The notes under the pieces are model-generated. The model was not told the DNA's origin and searched no databases. It saw only the letters and a list, made by a program, of their open reading frames with translations. Positions 1 to 11,881 of a DNA stretch of 64,000 nucleotides are shown in pieces; the first letter of the stretch is position 1, and each line of letters starts with the position of its first letter. This DNA is from Cryptomeria japonica (lineage: Eukaryota > Streptophyta > Pinopsida > Cupressales > Cupressaceae). Location of the stretch: the NCBI RefSeq assembly GCF_030272615.1, contig NC_081407.1, positions 97,941,897 through 98,005,896 of the forward strand, read 5' to 3'. The position numbers and the translations under genes were made by a program.

Positions 1-1910
1 TATTTAGAAAAGATAAACAATATTTTTAATTTAATAGTTTATGTTTAAATATATTATAAAAATTAAAACATATTTAATGTGGGGTGTAGGTATTTTACTT
101 GATAGAAGTAAAAATATATATAATTTATTTATATTGATCGTTCAACTCAAAAATTTAACATAAGTTAGAAGAAGTTGAATATTTATAATGAAGAAAGACA
201 ATTAAGAGATCTCACACTCAACATGATTCTTCCAACTTTGGTTATATCTCCTTTATCCTCTTATTACCCTATAATTTTCATCTTTTCCTTTTACTATGAT
301 GTCTATTATAAGTTTACAGTTGTCAAAGGAATGTTACTTCTTATGAGAAAAAACACGAAATATTTAAAATTAAAAGGAATGTATTGACTCAACATATTTA
401 TAAATGATGAATATTTATTTAATGTAGTACTTATTCATTAGAGGTATTAAAGTGCATTAATCTTAATTCAATATTAAAAAACTAATATAATATTCAAAAT
501 GTGCTAACACAAATCTTATTTGATCATATCTTTTTCAAATGATTGGTTCACAACTCTAATTTGATGCTTCTTAATATCAATCTAACCAAACTTCTCCAAT
601 AAATTATGGATTTTAAAATATCATTAAAATGTTCATAAAATTTGAAGATATTCACATGCATTGAATAAGGTGCTTTAAAATTGCGCACACAAGTGACTTT
701 TGTTGTCCAACATTAAAGGAAACTCTCCATAATTAAAAGGTCCAAATGGTAAACAACAACTTCTCTTATCGTGTATTTTGAACTGGATTTTATAGAAAAT
801 ATGATCGCCTTTTTTTGTTCGTCTTTTTTCTGTAATAGATCTATCTTGAAACCATTCTAAAATCAATCAATAATATTCTTTTAGAAAGAAAAAATGATTT
901 TACATTTACATATCAAAATATAAATTTAACAAACATAAATATAGTAACTAACATAATTCTATTGTAAATATAAATAATTTATTTTGTAGATTTATCTATA
1001 GTAGTCCTCGAAATCGAACTATAAATTCATTCACATATCTAAGGTTGGTTGGCTTTCATCTTTCATTTTCAACCTTCTCAATAGCCAAGAACATAATTTC
1101 TGAAAATAGAAAACCCACATTGAAGGATGCCACTTGGCAGCCTAGTGGGGTTTTTAGTAAGACCCAAAACCCAACATCTCTATAAGGTGCATGAAGTCGC
1201 CCTCTATCTGCTCCACACGTTCTTCAATAAAGGGTTTTTATTTTTGGGCAGCTGCTATGGTAGAGGATTCCACATGGAATTTTGTGAGGAAGTAAGGTGA
1301 GAGTTTTCGTAAGCTTTGCCAATGTGCCACATATTTTGGGGACAAGTAGACTAAAAGAAAATTGGTATCTTTACTAGGAGACGCCACTTGTCTTCGAGAT
1401 GGAGGTTTCGATGTAATTTGATCTTGGGTAGGATTATGACATACATTATTGGTTGGTGTTTGAATCAGGAAGAAGCTAGATAGTCTCATGTATCTGAAGG
1501 GATGCCCATCCATGAGATGCAGGCCATTACACTCAAGGTTGTTGCAATTGAAGATGATGGATGATCCAGGTGGTATTCTCCTTCGAGCAAATGAGCAAAT
1601 GATAATGATACAAGAATTTTTGGTCAAGGACGGTTGCAACAACCTCCATCATGGTCATCACACATGGCGAATATGCAGAGGCTCTTTCTATTTTGATCAA
1701 TTGTTGTAGTTAGTGATTTGGGATCTATTTAAGGCCTGTGAGTATTATTTTTTAAGGGTTCACCAATTTCTAAAAGACTTGGACATTGTTATTTCTCATA
1801 CCTTAACTTTGTCTTGCATTAATGAAAGAAGACATATCAGACTGTTCCTAGTTCACCTTTCCTGTATGTCTATTTCTATTTGATAAATGATTTCAAAAAG
1901 CTGTGTGTTA
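1..1910. other. AT-rich intergenic DNA, no gene recognised
   Basis: Mostly AT-rich sequence with frequent stops in every frame. The segment from about 1,240 to 1,710 has a more balanced composition and stays open for 134 codons on the minus strand and about 73 on the plus strand. Neither translation resembles a family I know and the two overlap, so I do not call a gene. It may be a decayed exon or transposon fragment. Confidence 0.5.
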
Positions 1911-1912
1911 TT

Positions 1913-1943
<31 letters not shown>

Positions 1944-1947
1944 TTTT
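1911..1947. repeat. (TTTA)n microsatellite
   Basis: About nine uninterrupted copies of the tetranucleotide TTTA/TTAT sit between non-repetitive flanks. It is a simple-sequence repeat with no coding meaning. Confidence 0.9.
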
Positions 1948-2576
1948 TGACTTATATGGTTTAATTTTGAATAGACAACTCATTGAATCCTATTTTATAA
2001 CTTTTTCAGTAGTCTGCAATGTTCATGGTTTGAAATTATATAATCTCATGTGGTGCTCTAAGAACTAAGGAATAAGTTATAGTCTGTGATAGTTGAAAAA
2101 TGTGCATTCTAAGGAGTCTTAATAGGTGCTTCTCACAAAAATATTTGAATATAATGTTATGTGTCTCATTAACCTTATGCATTTTGTTCTCTTTCTAACA
2201 ATGAAGAGTTAGTGATATTTTGTTCTTATATTTTAGAGGTTGCATATTTCTCATTATTATGAGAACATTTAAAGTGCTATAAAATCATTGGTATATCACC
2301 AAGTTAGATTTAGGTTTATTTTGATTGCATATCTATATCCCTTTCCCTTTCAAATAATTAGATGAAGAGCCATCTTCTAAAATCTCAAAGGTTGTTTAGT
2401 GGAGCGCTACCCCTAAAATCCCCCACTGGGGCATGTGACCCCTCAATCATGTCTAGGGGGTCATCCCCCCTCCCAACCTCCTGCACTCATTTATCAACAT
2501 CAGTATTTTATTATTACAAGGTTGAGACACCATTTCCAAACAATATCAAATTTAAATAGACTATAATTTGGTTTTA

Positions 2577-2965
2577 TAAAGATTAACTTTGATGGGTGCA
2601 GTAAAGGAAACCCTAGAGAAATGGTACGTTGGAGGATATTAAGAGATGATAAATGTATAATGATTGGATGCTATGCTAAAATGGTGGGGATTAGAATTAC
2701 TAATGAAGATTATACATTAGCTACCTAGTGGGCTATCTAAATAGCTATGTTTCATGGCTTCCAAAAAGTGGCATTAGAAGGGAACTCTAAGTTGATTATT
2801 AGATTTCTTAACTCCTTTTCTTACCCCATTGGAGAATAAAAGGACTAATTGAAGATAGAAAATTGGTGTGATCTTCATTGTCATAATGGAAGATTTATGA
2901 CACATTCAAATAGGGTAATAAATTAGCAAATACTCTTGCTAATTCGGGATTACATTTTAATGAAT
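2577..2965 (+). pseudogene. LINE RNase H domain relic
   Basis: The plus-strand translation starts with KINFDGCSKGNP, followed by a WRILRD segment and then LEGNSKLIIRF. This matches the order of the C-terminal RNase H of plant L1-type LINEs (KxNFDGAxKGNPG, GxxxRD, then L.xEGDSxxxI). The catalytic D of FDG is kept, and the D of the EGDS motif has become N. Several in-frame stops (TAG, TAA) follow and no upstream reverse transcriptase could be read, so this is a dead 5'-truncated fragment. Family assignment rests on motif recognition only. Confidence 0.65.
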
Positions 2966-3145
2966 GAGAGCACTAGACATTTAATGAGAATATTCTCTCT
3001 CAAATCAAGAATATTAGTTTGAAAACCAACCAAAATTTACTATTAATATACTATCAAATAATTTCTCAACCTTGTGTTCCAATCACCAAATTAGATGTAA
3101 ACATATGTGATTAATATTTATCGCTATAATTATTATTCATAATTA

Positions 3146-3799
3146 TTGATAAGGATTAACCTTTTTTATGTGGAGATCCCTAAGTTAAGAAAGACCTATT
3201 GGATTGATTTTGATTGCCAACATGTGGTTATAGATCGCATTGGAAAAAGTGATAAGCAAAAGGATAAGAAAGATTTAAAGTTCAGATTATTCATCATTAT
3301 AAAGTGGCTCTTGTGTCACCTTTCACCCAGATGTTTGCGTACAAAGAGCCTAATAATGAATATAAATTTTTGGCATGAGTATGAAAGTCCCCATTATGAG
3401 ATTGATTTTGATGACCTAAGTAAGGTGAAAGAAGGAAATATTAATAATGGCAAGGAAGGATTTACTACAATGTTATTAGTCTCGTGTGTCATTTGTGGGC
3501 TTCCTATTTTAACAATGGATTTCTTAAATAAACTTAAGGCTTTTTTTGGAAATTATTTTTTGAATGATATTTCTTGCAAGTCTACTATCTCCTTTTGGGT
3601 GTTGCTAAGAGGTGTACTAGTTACTATGAACTTTTGGTTTATTTGGAATCTTAATATGAGTGACCGACATCTACATGTGGAACCTACCATGTATGTGTCA
3701 CTAAAGAAGAATATGGAGGTTTTGGAAATTTTTGCGAGGGGGGACCTTACCTCCTTTTTCAAATCCATGATGATGAGCTCTTCTCTTAGTTTATGAATA
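3146..3799 (+). other. Unidentified open stretch of 216 codons
   Basis: The frame stays open for about 650 bases in AT-rich DNA, longer than expected by chance. The first codon is TTG rather than ATG, so this is an open stretch and not a defined gene. The translation has aromatic and hydrophobic clusters (around LLRGVLVTMNFWFIWNL) and acidic/basic mixtures. Weakly continuous coding-like sequence (MAMYKWIV) continues in another frame downstream, which suggests a frameshifted relic. I do not recognise the family. A transposon or LINE ORF fragment is likely because the LINE RNase H relic lies just upstream. Confidence 0.3.
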
Positions 3800-4734
3800 G
3801 CTATAAAAATGGCAATGTACAAGTGGATAGTGTGAAAATTGAAGTGTATAAGGAGTTAACTAGCAAGCTTACAGGCTTGTTCTAAGGACGAAATAAAATC
3901 CTTTGTCTAAGCTAAAAGTATGCTTACGAGGAGTATATAAAGTTGTACATGGTAGTAGCATAACCACAACATTCAATTTTATTACAATATTTCTACTTCC
4001 AAAATAGACTCTACTTAATGGTAATCTAAATATAAAGAGATTTTTCTATTAGAGACATCAAATTTTAATAGTCCATAATAATTTGCATATATGGTTTTTG
4101 GATTCAACTATGTTAGATTTGTTTTTGCATCAATTTTTTGAATCACACTCTATGTTTAACATCAGGGTAAAGAGTTGGAGGAGAAAATGATTGGCTCAAA
4201 CTAGGACAAGATGAAAAGAGAGGGGGAGGGAGGAAGGCTACACATGGTTTGAGGCAAGAGACAACCATTGAAAAGTAAATACTCCAAACAACAAGAATAA
4301 ACTAAAATAATGGATAAATATAACTTCTAATTTGAATGCTTGGAAAAAAAATGTTTAATTATAAAAAAAATATAGATAATAATAATTGAGCCTCTCCAAA
4401 TAAATTGCCCTTCACATATATTGGATCCCTAAAAGTCACAAGGCTATCATAGATTAATGAACACATTGATATGTATTAACTCTATCTATATGCATTATAA
4501 CCTTGAAATTCACCATAAAATCAAGCTTAACATATTGAATATTAAAGATATTACTACTACATACTTATAAAATAGCAAATACTCCTCAAGTAATCTTGTT
4601 ATTATAGTAAGAGACAATCTAGAGACCTTAATGAATACTCCCCTTAAGTAATCTTCTTAGACCAAGAGCTAGCAATCTAGAGACCTTGATTAGATCGCCA
4701 AAATCTTTTCAAAGAGGAATGATATCTTTGATCA
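3800..4734. other. AT-rich intergenic DNA
   Basis: No feature recognised. It contains short direct word repeats around 4,590-4,690 (for example TAATCTTNTTA followed by AGAGACCTT) but no array and no coding frame of interest. Confidence 0.5.
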
Positions 4735-6359
4735 ATGACATATTTAGTAGAGTATCATTTTCCCACTAGAGGAAAAAACTTCTTTTATCTTCACTAGTTT
4801 AAGCTCCTAGATGTCACTTGAAATCATAAATCTATACCTCAAACTAGTGACTCTCGAGACATTCAAACACACCATTTGATCCATCAAACCTCTTCATTGA
4901 ATTATAAATCTCACCTTGAATTAGTATGTAAACTCATCTGTAGATTGTTTGATTGTTAGTCCTGGTATATTTTTAATAAATCCATTCTAAATTTACTGCC
5001 CTTATTCCTTGTAGCATTTGATATTTTCATCGAAGGTCTGGAAACAATGAACGAAGAACCACTGAAGAACCACTGAAGAACAAAATTTAACTTACAGTTA
5101 CAAAAATCTTGGGATTTCTATTACGTTGGAAACACACTGCCTGTTTTTAGATAGTCAATTTATGTTTGGATTTCGCATATTTGTAACAAAAATACACCAC
5201 ATATCCAACCCAAATGAATTCAATCATCTTGCATTTTATGACTTGTAAGCTGTAGATTTGGGAATTAGTGTGTCGCCATTCAATCCTAAATGCAAATAGA
5301 CATCATGTCATGGCTTGGATGTCATTCAAAGATTAACGTCCATGGGTAAGAGGCGATATTCAATATCCAAATCTCTGAAAATGCTGATCGTTTCTTCTAT
5401 CAAGTGAGAACTTCGTAACCATACTTTTTCTCCCATGTCTTGGTGATTCATCTTGTGCTTGATCGTGTCCTTCAAAACTATCATCGAGTCTGGGTACCAA
5501 TGTTATGGAATGTTTTTAGCTGGCAGAAATCCCAGAGAACGTATTCAAAGTCTACATTCCTCTGCAAAATCTTCCTTTGATGATTATTGTAAGCAGTTTC
5601 AGGATATGGAAAATGAACACGTCACCACTTTTCCGTCACCATCCCCACATTTCTTTCGGCGTCTCTCTATGTTACTCTTATCAGGGTCCGAGATCCTTAA
5701 TTCCACATTTGGAGCACCTCCATTCCTTTGCTCAGGGACTTCCTCCATCTTCTCCTATTCCTCCCAACAATTGCTGTGATCTGCCAAGTCTTTAATTTGT
5801 GAAGAAAGTTAACTCTTCCATATAATTCTTGTCATAGAGAACAGCAAATGTATTCCTCGCCTTGAGAAGTTAGATGGACTGATAAACTGCTTTCCCTGAA
5901 AGAAATTATTGAACCGATACACAGCCCTAAAGATAAGAATATATAGGGTTTTGAAAATCATTAGAGAACCTCGCCCATGCAGAATTTGGACCGCTTCCGA
6001 GTCTTGGAGAATTGACGTTTTAAAAAACGCTTAATTTCTTAGATTAGATCCAAATGGACAAAGATGGAAGGTACGGAACGTTTCACATCACTGGAAAAGC
6101 TGAAATTAGTTCCCTGTTGAGGATTAAATTTTGAAGAAATTATTTTCACTAAACAAAAACAAAAAAAATTGAGACATTGAGATCATATGATACGCATTCA
6201 AACGAAAAAAATAAAAATAAAAAATTCTGCTCTTGTTAGTTTATAATATTAAATAATTTTCTATAAAAGTAATATTTTATTTTCAAGTTGAAAATTATCA
6301 TGTTCTATTAAATAGAATAAGTGGTCAAATCATACTGTAAAAATTCAAAAACTCGTTTT
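4735..6359. repeat. Tandem segmental duplication, copy A
   Basis: This block is repeated in direct orientation immediately downstream (copy B, about 6,362-8,254). Matching landmarks in order are: ATGACATATTTAGTAG at the start; GATGTCACTTGAAATCATAAA; TTGATTGTTAGTC; the TTTTTAGCTGGCAGAAATCC segment near 5,510; and the GTGGTCAAATCAT segment at the end. Copy A lacks several insertions found in copy B. The copies abut with no recognisable transposon ends, which suggests unequal exchange or slippage rather than transposition (inference). Confidence 0.85.
5326..5748 (-). pseudogene. MscS-like (MSL) channel C-terminal relic, copy A
   Basis: Read on the minus strand, an ATG at 5,748 opens a short frame (MEEVPEQRNGGAPNVEL...) that ends in a stop within about 50 codons. 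Further along, another frame reads PDSMIVLKD, KHKMNHQDMGEKVWLRSSHL and SIFRDLDIEYRLLPMDVNL, then TGA at 5,328-5,326. The second part matches the C-terminal cytoplasmic end of plant MscS-like mechanosensitive channels (PMIVVKD, then HTMNxQxxGE, an R/E-rich helix, and LDIxYxLLPxDVxLR). The membrane segments and pore helix are absent, so this cannot be a working channel. The origin of the N-terminal piece is unclear. A frameshift and missing exons make it a pseudogene. Confidence 0.6.
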
Positions 6360-6361
6360 CC

Positions 6362-8254
6362 ATGACATATTTAGTAGTGTGTATTTTTCTAGTAAACATT
6401 TATAGAATAAGAAATGAAATCTTCTACCTTCACGTTTAAGCTCTTAGATGTCACTTGAAATCATAAATTTATACCCCAAACTAGTGACTTTCTAGAGTCC
6501 GAGACATTCAAACACACCATTTAATCCATCAAACCTTTTCATTGAATTATAAATCTCACCTTAAATTAGTAAGTAAACTCATCTGTTTTTCTTTTGATCA
6601 GTAAAGGCAGAACTAAGTTTTATATTAATTATACATCATTACAGTATTAACATAACTGATTGATGAAGGATCAAAAGACTTATATTTGATCCGAGTTTGA
6701 TTGTTAGTCTGTTATATTTTTAATAAATCCATCCTTAATTCCTTGATATTTTCAACAAAGGTCTGGAAACAATGAATGAAACAATGAATGAAGAACTACT
6801 GAATAACAAAATTTAAGTCACAGCTACAAAAATCTTGGGATTTCTATACGTTGCAAATACACTGCCTTTTTTAATAATTAGAAATAGTTTTTTTTTAGGA
6901 ATCAATGACTCTTAAGAGTCTAGATAGTCATTTTCTGTTTGGAGTTTGCATATCTGTAATGAAAAGAAACAAAAATACACCACATATCCAATTTAAATGA
7001 ATTCAATCATCTTAATCCATATTATGACTTGTAAGCTGTAGATTTGAGAATTAAGGTCACCCCTTGGCGTAAGGAGGAACAACTACCGCTTAAAAAATTT
7101 ACAAAATTGTTAACACTAGTGTGTCGCCAATCAATCCTATTTGCAAATGTTCAAAGCGGGACATATTTCTGACTGTAGAATTCAGTTCTGTTATCTATAG
7201 ACATAAATACAAATACAATTTGGTTCTGTTATTCTTATCATTCGAAGATTAACGTCCATGGGTAAGAGGCCATGTTCAATATCCAAATCTCTGAAAATGC
7301 TGATCGTTTCTTCTATAAAGTGAGAACTTCGCAACCATACTCTCTCTCCCATGTCTTGGTGATTCATCTTGTGCTTGATCTTGATCTTGTTCATGTCCTT
7401 CACAACTATCATCGGGTCTGGGTTACCAATGTTATGAAATGTTTTTAGCTGGCAGAAATCCAAGAGAACCTATTCAATGTCTACATTCCTCTGCAAAGTC
7501 TTGCAGTTTCAGGATATGGAACATGACGTCACCATACCCACATTTCTTTCCCTCGCTCTCTCTGTTACTCTTATCAGGGTCGAATTTCCTTAATTCCACA
7601 TTTGGAGCACCTCCATTCCTTTGCACAGGGACTTCCTCCATCTTATCCTATTCCTCCCAACGATTGCTTTGATCTGCCAAGTCTTTAATTTCTGAAGAAA
7701 GTTAACTCTTCCATATAATTCTTGTCCTAGAGAACATCAATTGTATTCCTCCCCTTGAGAAGTTAGATGGACTGATTAACTGCTTTCCCTGAAAGAAATT
7801 GAACTGATACACAGCCCTAAAGATAAGAATATATAGGGTTTAGAGGGTTTGGGATCATTGGAGAAGCTCGGACTTGCAGAATTTGGACCGCTTCCAAGTC
7901 TTGCAGAATTGACGTTTTAAAAAACGCTTAATTTCCAAGATTAGCCCCAAATGGACAAGATGGAAGATACGGAACGTTTCACATCGCTGGAAAAGCTGAA
8001 ATTAGTTGCCTGTTGAGGATTAAATTTTGAAAAAATTATTTTCACTAAACAAAAACAAAAAAAATTGAGACATTCAGATCATATGATACGCATTCAAACG
8101 AAAGAACAAATAAAAATTTACTCTTGTTAGTTTATAATATTAAATAATTTTATTTAACAGTAATATTTTATTTTCGAGTTGAAAATTATCATGTTCTATT
8201 TTTACAAACAAGTGGTCAAATCATAGTGTAAAAATTCACACACTCATTTGTCTA
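6362..8254. repeat. Tandem segmental duplication, copy B
   Basis: Second copy of the block starting at 4,735. It carries extra sequence relative to copy A near 6,582-6,695, near 6,870-6,925, near 7,055-7,120 and near 7,150-7,240. The right end (GTGGTCAAATCAT at about 8,212) matches the right end of copy A. Numerous substitutions separate the copies, so the duplication is not recent. Confidence 0.85.
7191..7641 (-). pseudogene. MscS-like (MSL) channel C-terminal relic, copy B
   Basis: On the minus strand an ATG at 7,641-7,639 opens a 55-codon frame (MEEVPVQRNGGAPNVEL...) ending at TGA 7,476-7,474. A different frame, from about 7,463, reads NPDPMIVVKDMNKIK, then NHQDMGERVWLRSSHF and FRDLDIEHGLLPMDVNLR. 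It shares the MSL C-terminal signature with copy A and keeps PMIVVKD-NKIKI better. It has lost the terminal TGA of copy A and runs on to 7,191. An AT-rich TATATATTCTTAT segment and a 5'-leader-like stretch lie upstream on this strand near 7,830, so a promoter fragment may have been duplicated too (inference). No transmembrane segment is present. Confidence 0.6.
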
Positions 8255-8376
8255 GACAAGAAGCAGAATTTAGAGAGTTTATAGTGTGCGATTTCATATA
8301 TTTATATTGAAACTTTAAGATTGAAGAATTAAATAAATGAATAAATGAAAAATAACATATATTATATGTTTTTAAT

Positions 8377-9470
8377 GCATGAATCAAACTTTGAAGAATC
8401 AAGCTTTGAAAAATGATGTTTATCTTAAAATGTACCTCTCCCATGAGGATCATTTGGAGCAAGTAGATGATATTGTAGCTACCTTTCGTAGTGATACTAT
8501 ATCTTCTTTCATTTCAAGAAGTTTCCCACTAGAGATGAAGCATTAATAAGTTATGTTTGTCCTTCTCCCAAAGCTTGTCTTACCCATAAAAATACTTTGA
8601 CACAAGAGGATGAAATCATTAGAAATTTCCTTAGTTCACTCCCTTCTAAAGATGTATCCTTGCTGAATGAAGAACTTAATAAAGTCTATTCCATTCATGT
8701 TTCTAGTTATGAGAAGCCTAAACCCAAGGAACCTCCCAATATCCTAAAAGTTGCAAAATACATATGTGAAAGAGGTGATATGGAAAGACAACTAGAACAA
8801 AAATATGGTTTTGAAATACATCCCACATTTGATGCTTGTGTCAAAAAGAAAGATCCTAGTGTTCTTGTCACTTCTCTTTTTTCCCCCTCTCATCCTAAGA
8901 AACACATTGATAAGGATCTTGTTGAGAAACTTCATGATATATTAGCAAAGATCTCCCTTTGGGACTTGATTCAAATTTCCTCTTCACACCATGGGTTGAT
9001 CCAAGAAGTCTTTCATAAAGTGGTTCCTCACCCTTCTTCTAAACCAAATGATATCACATTCTCACAAGATGAATTGCCTTCTATAGAGGTTAACAAAACA
9101 TAAGAGGTACCTTAATTGATAATGGGTTGGCACTTAACATTTGTTGTGTTGAATTATTAGACAAGATAAATCACGATCATTCTTCTATTCAACCCGACCC
9201 TCTTTGTGTCTGTGGCTTTGATAATGTTCCTAGATAATCACTTGGTATATTCATATTACCTATCAAAGTAGGACCCATGACTTTACCTACTCCTATTCAT
9301 GTCATGCCCAACCATTTTAATTATAACCTTCTTCTAGGTAGACCATTGATTCATGCTATGAAAGTTGTCCCTTCTATTGTTCATCGCACAATCAAATTTA
9401 TATATAAAAATGAGCTTCACACAATCAAGGTTGATCTTAATCCTTATGATTTTTTTCATGATTTTTAGTA
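8377..9470 (+). pseudogene. Ty3/gypsy gag-protease relic
   Basis: The frame 8,597-9,103 encodes a charged polypeptide with LVEKLHDILAKISLWDLI, which resembles the linker before the protease in plant Tat/Athila-type gypsy polyproteins. After a stop at 9,101-9,103 the same kind of sequence continues with LIDNGLALNICCVELLDKI, a degraded aspartic protease site (family: L-[IV]-D-[GN]-G-[SA]). It then reads YNLLLGRPLIHAMKVVPS, the conserved LGRPWIHxMxAVPS block. Stops and lost residues make it non-functional. The region from 8,377 to 8,597 is frame-shuffled but still coding-like. No LTRs belonging to it are visible. Confidence 0.65.
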
Positions 9471-9599
9471 GGATGCATTTTTTCCTTTAATAATATGATT
9501 CCTTCAACAACATAATCTCTTATCAATGATGCTTCCTTGAAAAATAATTGGGTTACATGCGACTTTACACCCTCCTTCAATATGTATAAGATCCCTCAA

Positions 9600-10250
9600 T
9601 CTAAGAATGAAGCCTTGAAAGATCCTTGTGTGTCATTTCTTCTCAATCAATTCCTACCTCTCCTTCCAACACATGTCTTGATGATGACAAGGGATCTTTA
9701 GATTTTAACACTAAGAATGAACCTTCTCCTCTAGACATTTCAACACATATATCTGATTCTACACATGGATACAATGGACATGGTTTAGGATGTGTACAAC
9801 AAATTTTTGATGGTCATGAGAAATGTACACCACACTTTTCAAAGAAGGTCTAAGTTTCCAAGGTCCTCCTTTGTCGAAACCTCCTCCTCCATTGTCTAAT
9901 ACATCTATGTCTTCTTACAAATTTTCATCACAACAAGAGAGTATCTTGTATGAGCTTCTTAAATCCAACTTTATTTCTCTCCCTCTAAAAAATCAAAGAA
10001 AAAATCACAAGAAAAATCTACACAATCCTTCTTTTTGCAAGTATCATCAAATCCATGGCCATTCCACTAATGAATGATGATTTAACAAATAAAATTCAGC
10101 AACTTATTGTAACTGGTATCATTCAAATACTTGATGCTAATAATTTTAACTCTCATAATTTTTTATTTTACATAACATTTAGGTTGCTATTATGTTGCTC
10201 CTCACTATGTGACATTGGTAGCTTACCTATTATGGGCTCACTGTAATTCA
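9600..10250 (+). pseudogene. Gypsy polyprotein relic with C..H..H..C zinc finger
   Basis: Short overlapping frames carry GYNGHGLG (G-patch-like), a proline-rich tract, and FCKYHQIHGHSTNE at about 10,035-10,077, which then shifts frame into NKIQQLIVTGIIQ. The last two pieces match the Tat-type gag zinc finger (CxYHxxxGHxTxxC-x-LKxKIQxLI). In typical elements this finger lies upstream of the protease. Here it lies downstream of the protease relic at 9,100-9,470, so the order is permuted or two relics are juxtaposed. Confidence 0.5.
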
Positions 10251-10384
10251 TGTTGGTACAATTTCAAGTGCAATCATACTTAGGTAGAAATATAATGGCA
10301 TCGTTATTCCTGTCTCCATACTTTTGGGCCATGAATGGCCTTTCAATCCTTCCCTTTCTTTTGGACACACTTTGCATTTATTGA

Positions 10385-11075
10385 GTGGTATCTTTTATAA
10401 TGAACTCTTCTATATTGTAGACGTGCATATCCTTTTTGAGGATCTCATCCCTCTTGTAGGAAAATGTATCCCTGACAAGGATCTTTTCCTTAACTTGGAT
10501 GAGTGTATCTTTTATAAATGATCTCTCTTTGGTGACCTTGTCTCCATGCTCAAGGGGGAAGATTAATATATCAATTATCCTTCTCTCTTTCAAGAGTAAA
10601 ATTTCCTTTGTTGAGTTGCATCTTTCATTTGATGTCATTTCTTGCATAGAATTGTCCTTCATGCAAGTGCATGTGCGCTCCTTGTTTAGGATATATTCTT
10701 TGCTTGAAAAGGTGCATTTGTTATGAATAAGCTCTCCTTAGTGAAAGTATGCAATCCTTCACTACGAATCCATTTTTTCCTAAACATTGGAGAAGATTTG
10801 TATTCTTAGTCCTCTTCTCTTTTCAAATATGTCATCTTTATTAAGGATCTCCTCTACTCTTGGAAATAGGTGTCTTTATGCAAAGATCTCTTCCTCCTTT
10901 TTTAATCATGCATCCCTTAAAAGGATCCCTTTACGTTTGTTGCAAGATATATCTTTGACAATTATCTCTTCCTTGCTTAAAGAAATGAATCCTATTTAGG
11001 AATCTTTCTTTCTAGCTTGGAATGCATGCATTATTGATTAGTGGATATCTCCTTGGTGTTGAAGGCAAGTATCAT
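10385..11075. repeat. Very diverged tandem repeat, period about 37-50 bp
   Basis: At least 14 imperfect units can be set out by eye, starting near 10,385, 10,423, 10,466, 10,505, 10,617, 10,668, 10,713, 10,750, 10,830, 10,871, 10,909, 10,950, 10,986 and 11,023. Each begins with GCATC or GTATC, then CTTT plus a short A-rich piece, then AGGATCTC or a variant, TTCC, and ends near TTGGAAAT. Units differ at many positions, so the array is old. Both strands stay partly open across it, probably because of the periodic composition. Confidence 0.6.
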
Positions 11076-11881
11076 TGTTTCTATCTACCTTAAGACATCA
11101 ACGTAGGACTATGTTGACATCTTAGGGGGGCATATATGCGGCCTCCTAGTTGTATTGAAAAACTATCAATAACCAATTTAGGATTATTGCATCCTCATGC
11201 TTAATCCTCATCTTATCTATCATCTATGGGATTGTTGCATCCTTATGCTTCATCCTCATTTTTGGACATCATTTCTCTAAGACAGGTTGTTTCATCCTCA
11301 TGTTGCAATCTCAAAACGAGACACATCATTTTTCAATTGCATTCTCGAAATGAGACATCATTTTTCAATTGCATGTCTTATACAAGTTGTTGCATACTTA
11401 AAACAAGACAAAACATAGTCTTATATGATATGCTTAACTCCTAAAACCAGATAACAACCTATACAGTTTGGATGAGTGGAACTAGCAAAACATAGCTAAA
11501 CTTTTTTGACTCTCCTCCACAACATGGATCACCTAGCTTGATGCAACTTGATAGCCCGTGGAATCTATGTTCCTTGTTTCTCTCCCATGAACCCATAGCA
11601 TAACACACTTTGATAGTCTTGGATCATGGTTTCTTGTGCTTTAAATTGGTGTGCATCCTTGCTCTTTCTATAAGTCCACTTGTGGTCTTTCAATAACATG
11701 TCGAGAATGATATTAATGGTTGAGACATTTTGATTATTGAGGTCTCTTCAATTGGTTGACTTGGAGCATTGTGTTTTAGTACTAACATTGTTTGCTTTTG
11801 TTTATACTTGAAGGTTACTTGCATGGATTAATGGGATCTTATTCTTGGGGGCCTCATCATCCCTTAGTATTATCCTATCCA
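11076..11881. other. Unassigned DNA with a short internal duplication
   Basis: No coding family recognised. Around 11,313-11,375 the words GAGACA(CA)TCATTTTTCAATTGCAT occur twice about 36 bases apart, and related GTTGCATCCT words recur from 11,185 to 11,400. The run CTTAGGGGGGCATATATG near 11,128 looks like a polypurine tract, but no LTR start follows it. This may be the 3' end of the gypsy relic upstream (inference). Confidence 0.4.

Noticed and set aside
2362-2559. Short plus-strand frame MKSHLLKSQRLFSGALPLKS
   Set aside because: 65 codons with an ATG start but no motif. A C-run-rich patch (CCCCCTCCC) is the likely reason it is open.
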